The position numbers and the translations under genes are program-made. From NCBI RefSeq assembly GCF_009769165.1, contig NZ_CP043476.1:1240001-1304000 (forward strand): a DNA stretch of 64,000 bases, read 5' to 3'. The notes under the pieces were generated by a model. The model had not been told where the DNA came from. It made no database searches and saw only the letters and a program-made list of their open reading frames with translations. This document shows, in pieces, positions 46,479 through 56,612 of the stretch. How positions within the stretch are numbered: position 1 is the stretch's first letter; each line of letters begins with the position of its first letter. The DNA is from Xanthomonas hyacinthi (GTDB taxonomy: Bacteria > Pseudomonadota > Gammaproteobacteria > Xanthomonadales > Xanthomonadaceae).

Positions 46479-47750
46479 ATGATCCGCGACACTTCCGCCC
46501 AGGACCAGGTTCTCGCCCGCCCCCGCTCCGCCGCCGCCTGGCGCCGCTGGTTCTGGCCCGCACTGATCGCGCTGGCGGTGCTGCTCGGCATCGCCTTCGC
46601 CGCGCGCGGCTGGATCGCCGGTAGCCGCTCGTTCGATGCGCAGCGCGTGCGCATCGCCACGGTCAGCCGCGGCGACCTGGTCCGCGACATCTCCGCCGAC
46701 GGGCGCCTGATCGCCGCCAACAGCCCCACCCTGTACGCGATTTCCGGCGGCACCGTGAGCCTGAAAGTGGTCGCCGGCGACGTGGTCAAGCAAGGCCAGG
46801 AACTGGCCGAGATCGACAGCCCCGAACTGCGCAGCAAGCTCGCCCAGGAAGAGGCCACGTTGGCCGGCCAGGAAGCGGAGGCCGGCCGCGCCGACCTGGA
46901 CGCGGTGCTGGCACGGGCCAACGCCAGCAAGCTGGTCGACCAGGCGCAGATCGAGCGGCAGGCGGCCAGCCGCGACCTGGAGCGCTACCAGCGCGGCTAC
47001 GACGGCGGCGCGGTGCCGGCGGTGGAATTGGCCAAGGCGCAGGATGCGCTGAAGAAGGCCGACATCGCGATGAGCCATGCGCAGAAGGATTCCGGCCTGC
47101 AGACCCAGGGCGCCGGCCTGGACGCGCGCAACAAGCGCCTGCTCGCCGAGCGCCAGCGCGCGGTGGTCACCGAGGTGAAGCGCCAGGTGGACCTACTCAC
47201 CCTGCGCTCGCCGTTCGACGGCCAGGTCGGCCAGGTGCAGGTGTCGCAGCACACCAACGTCGCCGCCAACGCACCGGTGCTGAGCGTGGTCGACCTGTCC
47301 AAGTTCGAGCTGGAGATCAAGGTGCCGGAGAGCTTCGCCCGCGACCTGGCGATCGGCATGCCGGCGCAGCTGACCAGCGGCGCCGGCGAACCATTCGCCG
47401 GCGCGATCTCGGCGGTGTCGCCGGAAGTGGTCAACGGCGAGGTCAACGCGCGCATCCGCTTCACCGACAAGCAGCCGCCCGGCCTGCGCCAGAGCCAGCG
47501 CATGAGCGCGCGGGTGTTGCTGGATACGCGCAAGAACGTGCTCAAGGTCGAGCGCGGCCCGTTCGTCGAACAATCCGGCGGCCGCTACGCCTACGTGATG
47601 GACGGCCACTCGGCGATCCGCCGCCCGGTGGAGCTGGGCGTCACCAGCCTCGGCGAAGTCGAAGTGCGTTCGGGCCTGCAGCCGGACGACCGCGTCGTGG
47701 TCTCCGGCAGCGACCTGTTCGGCGAGGCGCCGCAGGTGACGGTGCATTAG
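46479..47750 (+). CDS. periplasmic adaptor (membrane-fusion protein) of an ABC efflux system
   Basis: 423 aa. A single N-terminal transmembrane helix (residues 25-43) follows a short cytoplasmic tail. Residues 60-110 hold the first half of a lipoyl-like domain (VSLKVVAGDVVKQGQELAEI), then a coiled-coil hairpin from about 118 to 220, and the second half LRSPFDGQVGQVQVSQHTN. Beta-barrel and membrane-proximal domains end the protein. The design matches MacA/HlyD-type adaptors that join an inner-membrane pump to an outer-membrane channel. ATG 46479 lies just after the predicted sigma-54 promoter. It is the first gene of the 46.5-58 kb operon. Confidence 0.93.
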   Translation: MIRDTSAQDQVLARPRSAAAWRRWFWPALIALAVLLGIAFAARGWIAGSRSFDAQRVRIATVSRGDLVRDISADGRLIAANSPTLYAISGGTVSLKVVAGDVVKQGQELAEIDSPELRSKLAQEEATLAGQEAEAGRADLDAVLARANASKLVDQAQIERQAASRDLERYQRGYDGGAVPAVELAKAQDALKKADIAMSHAQKDSGLQTQGAGLDARNKRLLAERQRAVVTEVKRQVDLLTLRSPFDGQVGQVQVSQHTNVAANAPVLSVVDLSKFELEIKVPESFARDLAIGMPAQLTSGAGEPFAGAISAVSPEVVNGEVNARIRFTDKQPPGLRQSQRMSARVLLDTRKNVLKVERGPFVEQSGGRYAYVMDGHSAIRRPVELGVTSLGEVEVRSGLQPDDRVVVSGSDLFGEAPQVTVH

Positions 47751-47754
47751 AAGC

Positions 47755-47835
47755 CGGGATTGGGGAATCGGGAATGGGGATTGGGAAAAGCAAGGCAGGT
47801 GCCGCTTCATCCTTTCGAATTCCGATTCCCATGCC
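47755..47835. repeat. dispersed GGGAATCGGG / CCCGATTCC repeat pair
   Basis: GGGATTGGGGAATCGGGAAT and following GGGGATTGGGAAAAGC (47756-47790) face CGAATTCCGATTCCCATGCC (about 47815-47834) across a short spacer. The halves are roughly inverted, so the transcript can fold. The same element occurs between atpC and atpD. It lies between the adaptor and the ABC gene. Confidence 0.7.
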
Positions 47836-47909
47836 GACTCCTGACCCTTAGTCGCAACCATCGCACCGGCTCGCCGGCTGCAGTCAACCACCACTCGAAG
47901 GAATACGTC

Positions 47910-48632
47910 ATGTTCGAAATGCGCTCCGTCTCCAAGGTCTTCCGCACCGAACAGGTCGAGACGCACGCGTTGCGCTCGCTGGATCTGCATGTGCGCGAGG
48001 GCGAGTTCGTCGCCGTCACCGGGCCGTCCGGCTCCGGCAAGACCACCTTCCTCAACATCGCCGGCCTGCTGGAGACCTTCACCAGCGGCCAGTACCTGCT
48101 CGACGGCCAGGACGTCAGCCACCTCAACGACGACGCGCGCTCGCGCATGCGCAACCAGAAGATCGGTTTCATCTTCCAGAGCTTCAACCTGATCCCCGAT
48201 CTCAACCTGTTCGACAACGTCGACGTGCCGCTGCGCTACCGCGGCATGGCTGCGGCCGAGCGCAAGCAGCGCATCGAAGACGCGCTGGGCCGGGTCGGGC
48301 TGGGCTCGCGGATGAAGCACTACCCGTCCGAGCTCTCCGGCGGCCAGCAACAGCGCGCGGCGATCGCGCGTGCGCTGGCCGGCAGCCCGCGCCTGCTGCT
48401 GGCCGACGAACCGACCGGCAACCTGGACTCGCAGATGGCGCGCGGGGTGATGGAACTGCTGGAAGAGATCAACGCGCAGGGCTCGACCATCGTCATGGTC
48501 ACCCACGATCCGGAACTGGCCGCGCGCGCGCAGCGCAACGTGCACATCGTCGATGGCCAGGCCACCGACCTGCAGCGCGAACCGGTGCTGGCGCACGCCG
48601 CGATCGGCGCCAGCCCCAACGGCGCGCGCTGA
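47910..48632 (+). CDS. ABC transporter ATP-binding protein (MacB/LolD type)
   Basis: 240 aa. Walker A is GPSGSGKTT (about 38-46), the Q-loop QSFNLIPDLN, the signature LSGGQQQRAAIARAL, Walker B LLLADEPTGNLD and the His-switch VMVTHD. The wording is that of the LolD/MacB/YknY group, which couples ATP use to export or membrane tension rather than to import. The protein lacks a fused permease domain, so it must energise the FtsX-like permeases that follow. It is the only ATPase of this operon. ATG 47910 is preceded by GAAGGAA. Confidence 0.95.
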   Translation: MFEMRSVSKVFRTEQVETHALRSLDLHVREGEFVAVTGPSGSGKTTFLNIAGLLETFTSGQYLLDGQDVSHLNDDARSRMRNQKIGFIFQSFNLIPDLNLFDNVDVPLRYRGMAAAERKQRIEDALGRVGLGSRMKHYPSELSGGQQQRAAIARALAGSPRLLLADEPTGNLDSQMARGVMELLEEINAQGSTIVMVTHDPELAARAQRNVHIVDGQATDLQREPVLAHAAIGASPNGAR

Positions 48633-48715
48633 GCGAACGCAACCGGCCCGGCGCTGCGCGCCATCGCCATCCCACCCATTGTCGCCACCTGCAGCGCCCG
48701 CCCCGGAGCCACCTC

Positions 48716-50014
48716 ATGTTCGGCTATTACTTTCGCCTCGCCTTGCGCAGCTTCCGCCGCAACAAGGTCCTCACCGCGCTGATGGTGCTGGCCATCGCGC
48801 TGGGCATCGGCGCCAGCATGACCACGCTGACCGTGTTCTACGTGCTCTCCGGCGATCCGATCCCGCACAAGAGCGACCGACTGTTCTACGTGCAGGTGGA
48901 TGCGCAGCCGAAGGCCGGCTTCCAACCCGGCGAGGAACCGGATTTCCAGAACACGCGCTACGACGCCGAGACGCTGCTGCGCGAGAAGCGGGCCAAGCGG
49001 CAGGCGCTGATGAGCGGCGGATCGGTGGCGGTGGAACCGCTCAAGAGCGGGCTGAAACCGTTCAAGTCGGAAGTGCGTTTCACCTCGGCGGACTTCTTCC
49101 CGATGTTCGACACGCCGTTCCTGTACGGCCACGGCTGGACCGGGACGGAAGACGAGCGCCACGAGCGCGTGGCGGTCATCAGCAAGAAGCTCAACGAAAA
49201 GCTGTACGACGGCGCCGACAGCGTCGGCCGCGAACTGCGCATGGACCAGAACACCTTCCGCATCGTCGGCGTGCTCGACACCTGGGAACCCAATCCGCGC
49301 TTCTACGACCTCACCAACACCTACGGCTCGGACGAGCAGGCCTACCTGCCGTTCTCGGTGGCGATGGACCTGAAGATGGACCGCAACGGCAACATGAACT
49401 GCTCCGGCGACAGCAACGGCGATCCGACCTCGCTCAATGCCCCCTGCACCTGGGTCCAGTATTGGGCGGAACTGGAGAGTCCGGCGCAGGTCGCCGAGTA
49501 CAAGGCCTACCTCGAGAACTACTCCAATCAGCAGCGCGCCGCCGGCCGCTTCCAGCGTCCGAACAACGTACGCCTGCGCAACGTGATGCAGTGGCTGGAC
49601 CACAACGAAGTGGTGCCGGGCGACGTGCGCCTGCAGCTGTGGCTGGCGATGGGCTTCCTGCTGGTGTGCCTGCTCAACACCGTCGGCCTGCTGCTGGCCA
49701 AGTTCCTGCGCCGCAGCGGGGAGATCGGCGTGCGCCGCGCGCTGGGCGCCTCGCGCCGCGCGATCTTCGCGCAGTGCCTGGTGGAAGCCGGCACCATCGG
49801 CCTGGCCGGCGGCATCGCCGGTCTCGGCCTGGCCGTCCTCGGGCTGTGGGCGGTTCGCCAGCAGCCCACCGGCTACGCCAAGCTGGCCCATCTGGATCCG
49901 ACGATGCTGGCACTGACCTTCGTACTGGCCCTGGTCGCCAGCCTGCTGGCCGGCCTGCTGCCGTCCTGGCGCGCGATCCAGGTCGCGCCGGCGTTGCAGC
50001 TCAAATCCTCCTGA
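48716..50014 (+). CDS. MacB/FtsX-like ABC permease A1
   Basis: 432 aa. One N-terminal helix (about residues 20-42, LTALMVLAIALGIGASMTTL) is followed by a large periplasmic MacB_PCD domain (about 43-300). Three C-terminal helices follow, the first in VRLQLWLAMGFLLVCLLNTV. The cytoplasmic contact motif of FtsX/MacB permeases is SGEIGVRRALGASRRAIFAQ. It is nearly alignable along its whole length with permease A2 at 51354, so the two are duplicates. It probably pairs with B1 to make a heterodimeric pump. ABC gene to A1 is an 83-bp gap. Confidence 0.93.
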   Translation: MFGYYFRLALRSFRRNKVLTALMVLAIALGIGASMTTLTVFYVLSGDPIPHKSDRLFYVQVDAQPKAGFQPGEEPDFQNTRYDAETLLREKRAKRQALMSGGSVAVEPLKSGLKPFKSEVRFTSADFFPMFDTPFLYGHGWTGTEDERHERVAVISKKLNEKLYDGADSVGRELRMDQNTFRIVGVLDTWEPNPRFYDLTNTYGSDEQAYLPFSVAMDLKMDRNGNMNCSGDSNGDPTSLNAPCTWVQYWAELESPAQVAEYKAYLENYSNQQRAAGRFQRPNNVRLRNVMQWLDHNEVVPGDVRLQLWLAMGFLLVCLLNTVGLLLAKFLRRSGEIGVRRALGASRRAIFAQCLVEAGTIGLAGGIAGLGLAVLGLWAVRQQPTGYAKLAHLDPTMLALTFVLALVASLLAGLLPSWRAIQVAPALQLKSS

Positions 50015-50077
50015 CCACGACGCCTGCCGCGACGCGGCAGGCAGACCGCCAACGAAGGTCCCTCAAAGGTTACCGCC

Positions 50078-51304
50078 ATGGACATCCACCCCATCCTTTC
50101 CACCCTGCGCCGGCACAAGACCGCCGCCGCGCTGATCGTGCTCGAGATCGCGCTGGCGTGCGCGATCGTGTGCAACGCGCTGTTCCTGATCGGCAACCGC
50201 ATCGAGACCCTGCACCGGGCCAGCGGCATCGCCGAACAGGAACTGGTGACGATCTCGCTGGGCGGCATCGGCCAGCAGGTCAATGCCGCCGCCCGCACCC
50301 GCGAGGACCTGGCCGCGTTGCGTGCGGTGCCGGGCGTGCGCAACGCGACCGTGCTCAACCAGGTGCCGTTCGTGCACTACTCCTGGAACACCAGCCTGTC
50401 GCTGACCCCGGACCAGGAGCGGCCCACCCTCAATGCGGCGCAGTACATGGCCGAAGAAGGCACGCTGCAGACCCTGGGCCTGCGGCTGGCAGCCGGGCGC
50501 GACTTCACGCCCGACGAATACCTGGATCTGGAAACCGCGCAAACCGACAAGGAAGTGCAGAAAAAAGGCACCGCCATCATTCTCAATCGCGCCACCGCGG
50601 AAAAGATGTTCCCCGGGCAGAACGCCCTGGGCAAGACCGTCTATACCGGGCCGGTGGCCGCACGCGTGGTCGGCATCGTCGAGACGCTGGCGCGGCCGAC
50701 CGCGAGCAGCGGCCTGGCCGAGATCGACTACGCGATGCTGCTGCCGCTGCGCCTGAGCTACACCGACGGCCTGTACGTGCTGCGGGTTACCGATCCGGCG
50801 CGGCGCCAGGAAGTGCTGGCCTCTGCGGTCGCGGCACTGATGAAGGTGGACAACAGCCGGCTGGTGCTGAAACAGCAGACCTACGCCGAAATCCGCGAGG
50901 CCTACTTCCAGGGCGATCGCGCGATGGTGTGGCTGCTCGGCGCGGTGTGCATCGCGCTGCTGATCGTGACCGCGCTGGGCATCGTCGGCCTGGCCAGCTT
51001 CTGGGTGCAGCAGCGCACCAGGCAGATCGGCATCCGCCGCGCGCTCGGCGCCACCCGCGGGCAGATCCTGCGCTATTTCCAGACCGAGAACTTCCTGCTG
51101 GCCAGCACCGGCATCGTGCTCGGCATGCTGCTGGCGTATGCGATCAACCGGTGGCTGATGGGCAAGTACGAACTGCCGCGGCTGCCGCTGTACTACCTGC
51201 CGGTCGGCGCGCTCAGCCTGTGGCTGCTCGGCCAGATCGCGGTGTTCGCGCCGGCGCGCCGCGCCGCGGCGGTGCCGCCGGCGGTGGCCACGCGCAGCGC
51301 TTGA
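50078..51304 (+). CDS. MacB/FtsX-like ABC permease B1
   Basis: 408 aa. The N-terminal helix is in HKTAAALIVLEIALACAIVC and a periplasmic domain of about 220 residues follows. C-terminal helices come after the conserved QRTRQIGIRRALGATRGQIL contact motif. It is not similar in detail to A1 but closely resembles permease B2 at 52700 (both open with HPILS-LR-HK), so B1/B2 form a second pair of duplicates. It ends in an alanine/proline-rich stretch (PARRAAAVPPAVATRSA), also shared with B2. Stop-to-next-start is 49 bp and contains a terminator-like hairpin. Confidence 0.93.
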   Translation: MDIHPILSTLRRHKTAAALIVLEIALACAIVCNALFLIGNRIETLHRASGIAEQELVTISLGGIGQQVNAAARTREDLAALRAVPGVRNATVLNQVPFVHYSWNTSLSLTPDQERPTLNAAQYMAEEGTLQTLGLRLAAGRDFTPDEYLDLETAQTDKEVQKKGTAIILNRATAEKMFPGQNALGKTVYTGPVAARVVGIVETLARPTASSGLAEIDYAMLLPLRLSYTDGLYVLRVTDPARRQEVLASAVAALMKVDNSRLVLKQQTYAEIREAYFQGDRAMVWLLGAVCIALLIVTALGIVGLASFWVQQRTRQIGIRRALGATRGQILRYFQTENFLLASTGIVLGMLLAYAINRWLMGKYELPRLPLYYLPVGALSLWLLGQIAVFAPARRAAAVPPAVATRSA

Positions 51305-51315
51305 AGCGTCCCCTT

Positions 51316-51340
51316 GGCCGGCGTCATGCCGGCCCTTTTT
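51316..51340 (+). terminator. intrinsic-terminator-like hairpin inside the transporter operon
   Basis: GGCCGGC (51316-51322), loop GTCAT, GCCGGCC (51328-51334), then CTTTTT. A 7-bp GC-only stem followed by five T residues is a classic Rho-independent terminator on the plus strand. It lies 12 bp after permease B1 and 13 bp before the A2 start codon, so it could lower expression of the second permease pair. Confidence 0.75.
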
Positions 51341-51353
51341 CCCAGGACTCCCG

Positions 51354-52661
51354 ATGTTCGGCTACTACTGCAAACTGGCGTTGCACAGCTTCGGCCGCAA
51401 CCGGCTGCTGACCGCATTGATGGTGCTCGCCATCGCGGTCGGCATCGGCGCCTCGATGACCACGCTGACCGTGTTCCATGTGCTCGCCGCCGATCCGATC
51501 CCGGGCAAGAGCGCGCAGCTGTTCTACGTGGAAATGAACGTGTATCCGGACGAGAAGTACGAACCGGCCGGCGAGGAGCCGCTGCAGCTGACCCGCCGCG
51601 ATGCCGAGGCGCTGTTGCGCGACAAGCGCGGCGACCGCCAGGCGATGATGTCCGCCGGCGGCGTCACCGTGGTGCCGGCACGCGCGCAGCAGACCCCGTT
51701 CTCGGTGGAGGCACGCTACACCAGCGCCGATTTCTTCCCGATGTTCGCCGTGCCGATGCGCTACGGCCATGCCTGGACCGCCGAGGACGATGGCCGGCGT
51801 GCACGGATCGCGGTGATCTCGCGACATCTGAACGAGCAGGTGTTCGGCGACATCGACAGCGTCGGCAAAGACCTGCAGATCGGCGACACGGTGCTGCGCA
51901 TCGTCGGGGTGACCGACGACTGGAGCATGAACCCGCGTTTCTACGACATGACCAACGAGACCTATGCCGACAGCGAGGACGTGTTCATTCCGTTCTCGAC
52001 CTCGCGCGATCTGGAACTCGGCAGCAGAGGCACGATGGATTGCTGGGGCGACAGTCCGGACGGCCCGAACGGCGAGAACGCGCCCTGCGTGTGGATCCAG
52101 TACTGGGTCGAACTGGGCGATGCAGGCAAGCGCGCCGCCTACCGCGACTACCTCGATGGCTACGCGCGCCAGCAGCACGATGCAGGGCGTTTCAACCATT
52201 CGGCCGACAGCCGCCTGAGCGACGTGATGACGTGGCTGGACAGGAATCATGCGGTGCCTGCCGACGTGCGCCTGCAACTGTGGCTGGCGCTGGTGTTCCT
52301 GGGCATCTGCCTGCTCAACACCGTCGGCCTGATGTTGGCCAAGTTCATGCGCCATGGCGGCGAGATCGGCGTACGCCGCGCGCTGGGCGCGTCGCGTTGG
52401 GCGATCTTCGCCCAGCACCTGGTCGAGGCCGGGATGATCGGTGCGGCGGGCGGCGCGATCGGCCTGCTGTTCGCCTGGATCGGCCTGTGGCTGGTGCGGC
52501 GGCAGCCGGCCGACTATGCCGCGCTGGCGCAGATGGACGGCAGCATGCTGCTGGGCACGCTCGCCCTGGCCCTGGCCCTGGTCAGCAGCCTGCTGGCCGG
52601 CGCGCTGCCGGCGTGGCAGGCGATGCGCGTGCAGACCGCGCTGCAACTCAAGTCGCAATGA
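51354..52661 (+). CDS. MacB/FtsX-like ABC permease A2
   Basis: 435 aa. A duplicate of A1: the openings MFGYYFRLALRSFRRNK (A1) and MFGYYCKLALHSFGRNR (A2) match, as do GIGASMTTLTVF and the contact motif GGEIGVRRALGASRWAIFAQ. One N-terminal helix, a large periplasmic domain with the cysteine-bearing CWGDSPDGPNGENAPC (about 227-242) and three C-terminal helices are present. AGGA lies about 6 nt before the ATG, but so does the terminator hairpin. Its partner should be B2. The duplicated pair suggests a second substrate specificity. Confidence 0.93.
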   Translation: MFGYYCKLALHSFGRNRLLTALMVLAIAVGIGASMTTLTVFHVLAADPIPGKSAQLFYVEMNVYPDEKYEPAGEEPLQLTRRDAEALLRDKRGDRQAMMSAGGVTVVPARAQQTPFSVEARYTSADFFPMFAVPMRYGHAWTAEDDGRRARIAVISRHLNEQVFGDIDSVGKDLQIGDTVLRIVGVTDDWSMNPRFYDMTNETYADSEDVFIPFSTSRDLELGSRGTMDCWGDSPDGPNGENAPCVWIQYWVELGDAGKRAAYRDYLDGYARQQHDAGRFNHSADSRLSDVMTWLDRNHAVPADVRLQLWLALVFLGICLLNTVGLMLAKFMRHGGEIGVRRALGASRWAIFAQHLVEAGMIGAAGGAIGLLFAWIGLWLVRRQPADYAALAQMDGSMLLGTLALALALVSSLLAGALPAWQAMRVQTALQLKSQ

Positions 52662-52699
52662 CGCGCCGCTCGCCTGCATCCCCTTCAGGACCATCAGCC

Positions 52700-53926
52700 G
52701 TGCACATCCACCCCATCCTCTCCAGCCTGCGCAAGCACAAGATCGCCGCACTGCTCATCGTGCTGGAGATCGCCTTCAGCTGCGCCGTGGTATGCAACGC
52801 GCTGTTCCTGATCCACCTGCGCCTGGAACGCATGCAGCGCCCCACTGGGGCGGTCGAACAGCAGATCGTGCAAGTGCGCATCCGCAGCGTGGCCAGGAAC
52901 GACAACAGTGCCGCACTGACCCGCGAGGACCTGGACGCCCTGCGCCGGATCCCCGGGGTGCGCAATGCCAGCGTGGTCAACCAACCGCTGTTCGGCAGCT
53001 CGGTCAGTTCCAGCGGCATCTCGCTCCGCTCCGACCAGCAGCGCAGCACCCTGCGCGCCACCAACTACTTCGGCGACATGCAGTTGCTGGACACGCTGGG
53101 ACTGACCCTGGTCGCCGGACGCCGATTCCACCCCGACGAGTTCCTCGACTACGCGCGGCTGCAGGATCCCAACGACACCGGTACGCTGCCGGCGGTGATC
53201 CTGAGCCAGGCGCTGGCGCAGCGCCTGTTCCCGGACGGCACCGCGCTGGGCCGCACCATCCATGTGTTCGGCGAGCACCGCATCGTCGGCATCGTGCAAC
53301 GCCTGGTGCAGCCGCGCGACTTCGGCACGGCAGCCGACTACGAGTCCGCGCTGCTGTTTCCAGTGAACATGCCCTACACCAATGGGACCTATCTACTGCG
53401 GGTGAACGACCCGGCGCAACGCGAGGCCGTGCTGCAGCAGGCGCGAACCGCGCTGTTGGCACACGGGCCCAAACGCATGGTCCAGAACAAGGACAGCAAG
53501 ACCCTGCAGGAGGCGCGCGCGGCCTACTATCGCAACGACCAGTCCATGGCCTGGCTGCTGGTCGGGGTCTGCGTGGCCTTGCTGATGATCACCGCGCTGG
53601 GCATCGTCGGCCTGACCAGTTTCTGGGTGCAGCAGCGGACCAAGCAGATCGGCATCCGCCGTGCGCTCGGCGCCACCTGCCGGCAGATCCTGCTGCATTT
53701 CCAGACCGAGAATTTCCTTCTCGCCAGCACCGGCATCGTGCTCGGCATGCTGCTGGCCTACACCGCCAGTCTGTGGCTGATGAACGCCTACGAGCTGCCG
53801 CGGCTGCCGCCGTGGTACCTGCCGGCCGGCGCGGTGGTGCTGTGGCTGCTCGGCCAGCTCGCGGTGCTCGCGCCGGCGCGACGCGCCGCGGCGGTGCCGC
53901 CAGCGGTGGCCACGCGCAGTGCGTAA
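52700..53926 (+). CDS. MacB/FtsX-like ABC permease B2
   Basis: 408 aa from GTG 52700 (VHIHPILSSLRKHKIAALLI). I prefer this start because B1 begins at the matching residue (MDIHPILSTLRRHKT). An ATG at 52658, overlapping the A2 stop as ATGA, would add 14 residues. The periplasmic domain and C-terminal helices follow, and the contact motif reads QRTKQIGIRRALGATCRQIL. The end PARRAAAVPPAVATRSA repeats B1 exactly. It is the fourth permease of the operon and pairs with A2. Confidence 0.9.
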   Translation: MHIHPILSSLRKHKIAALLIVLEIAFSCAVVCNALFLIHLRLERMQRPTGAVEQQIVQVRIRSVARNDNSAALTREDLDALRRIPGVRNASVVNQPLFGSSVSSSGISLRSDQQRSTLRATNYFGDMQLLDTLGLTLVAGRRFHPDEFLDYARLQDPNDTGTLPAVILSQALAQRLFPDGTALGRTIHVFGEHRIVGIVQRLVQPRDFGTAADYESALLFPVNMPYTNGTYLLRVNDPAQREAVLQQARTALLAHGPKRMVQNKDSKTLQEARAAYYRNDQSMAWLLVGVCVALLMITALGIVGLTSFWVQQRTKQIGIRRALGATCRQILLHFQTENFLLASTGIVLGMLLAYTASLWLMNAYELPRLPPWYLPAGAVVLWLLGQLAVLAPARRAAAVPPAVATRSA

Positions 53927-53944
53927 AGCGGACGGACTCGGCAC

Positions 53945-55117
53945 GTGGATCGATTGCTGATCTCGCTGCGCAGGCACGCGCTGCTGGCGACGCTGATCGT
54001 GCTGCAGATGGCGCTCGGCTATCCCGTGCTGCTCGCCATGGGCACGCTGGCCAGCCAGGCGCATGCGCGCATGCACGCCTCCAGCGGCATCGATGACGAC
54101 GCGCATCTGCTGACGCTGCGGCTCAGCGGCCGCGTGTCCGCCGCGGCGGCGCAGCGCGAGGCGGCGGCCTTGCGTGCGCTGCCCGGCGTCCTGCACGTCG
54201 CCGCGGTCAATCAACTGCCGTTCGGACCCGAGCAGTGGAGCGCGCTGATGGGACCCCGCGCCGACGGCGCCGGCGGACAGTTCCGCGCGAGCACCTACCT
54301 CGGCGGTCCCGGACTGCTGGCGGCACTGGGCCTGCGCCTGCGGCGCGGCCGCGACTTCGCCCGCGACGAGTATCGCGACCTCACATCGCCCACCGCGGTG
54401 GACCTCGCGCAGCGGGCGATCCTGACCCGGTCGCTGGCGGCGCGGCTGTTCCCTGGGCACGACGCAGTGGGACAGGCGGTGTATCTGGGCGACCGACCGC
54501 CGGCGCGGGTGGTCGGCATCGTCGAGCGGCTGCGCGCGCCAGGCGCTGGCGACGAGGACGCCGCCATCCTCGCGCTGCGCTTGCAGGATGAGGGCAACAC
54601 GCTCTATGTGCTGCGGGTCGCGCGCGGCGATCCGATGCAGGTCCGCGCGCGCCTGGCGGCGGATGCGCAACGCATCGCGCCGGGGCGGCTGCACGATCTG
54701 AGCAGCGCCGGCGAACTGCGCGTGCAGCAACTGCGCACGCATCGCCATCGGCTGGCGTCGCTTGTTGCAGGGATGGCGCTGTGGCTGTTCGCCACCACCG
54801 CGGCGGTCTACGCCATCAGCGAGGCGATGGTGCGCCAGCGCTACCGGCAGATCGCGCTGCGTCGCGCGCTGGGTGCGCGCGCGGCGCAGATCCGCTGGCA
54901 GCTGCGCCGCGAAAATCTGTTGCTGTGCGGCCTGGGCATCGCCATCGGCGCGGTCGCCACAGCACTGTTGCGGCGCGCCTTGCTGGATGCTCCGGCGCTG
55001 TCGCCACCGCCGCTGTATCCGCTGGTCATCGCAGTGCTGTTGCTGGGTGCCGGCTGGCTGGCGATGCGCGGACCGGCCGAACGCGCCGCGCGGCTGTCGC
55101 CTGCGGCGTACCGGTGA
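53945..55117 (+). CDS. MacB/FtsX-like ABC permease B3, divergent copy
   Basis: 390 aa from a GTG 19 nt after the B2 stop. It keeps the B-type plan: an N-terminal helix (LLATLIVLQMALGYPVLLAM), a periplasmic domain with VVGIVERLRAPG, and a C-terminal helix bundle after the contact motif RQRYRQIALRRALGARAAQI. It is shorter, far less similar to B1/B2 than those are to each other, and lacks their C-terminal PPAVATRSA. It may be an older or decaying duplicate, or a subunit with a separate job. No A-type partner accompanies it. Confidence 0.88.
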   Translation: MDRLLISLRRHALLATLIVLQMALGYPVLLAMGTLASQAHARMHASSGIDDDAHLLTLRLSGRVSAAAAQREAAALRALPGVLHVAAVNQLPFGPEQWSALMGPRADGAGGQFRASTYLGGPGLLAALGLRLRRGRDFARDEYRDLTSPTAVDLAQRAILTRSLAARLFPGHDAVGQAVYLGDRPPARVVGIVERLRAPGAGDEDAAILALRLQDEGNTLYVLRVARGDPMQVRARLAADAQRIAPGRLHDLSSAGELRVQQLRTHRHRLASLVAGMALWLFATTAAVYAISEAMVRQRYRQIALRRALGARAAQIRWQLRRENLLLCGLGIAIGAVATALLRRALLDAPALSPPPLYPLVIAVLLLGAGWLAMRGPAERAARLSPAAYR

Positions 55118-55274
55118 TGCGCATGCGCGTGGCCGCCATCTCGCGCGCACCGGCGACGGTATCGGCCGCACGTCGGCGGCCGCTGGCGCACACGACAAGC
55201 CGCGCCGCGACTGCGATGATGCCGACGCGTTCTCCGTTCGCCCGTTCCGTCCAGGCCATCCGCCAAGGTTCCCG

Positions 55275-56608
<1,334 letters not shown>

Positions 56609-56612
<4 letters not shown>

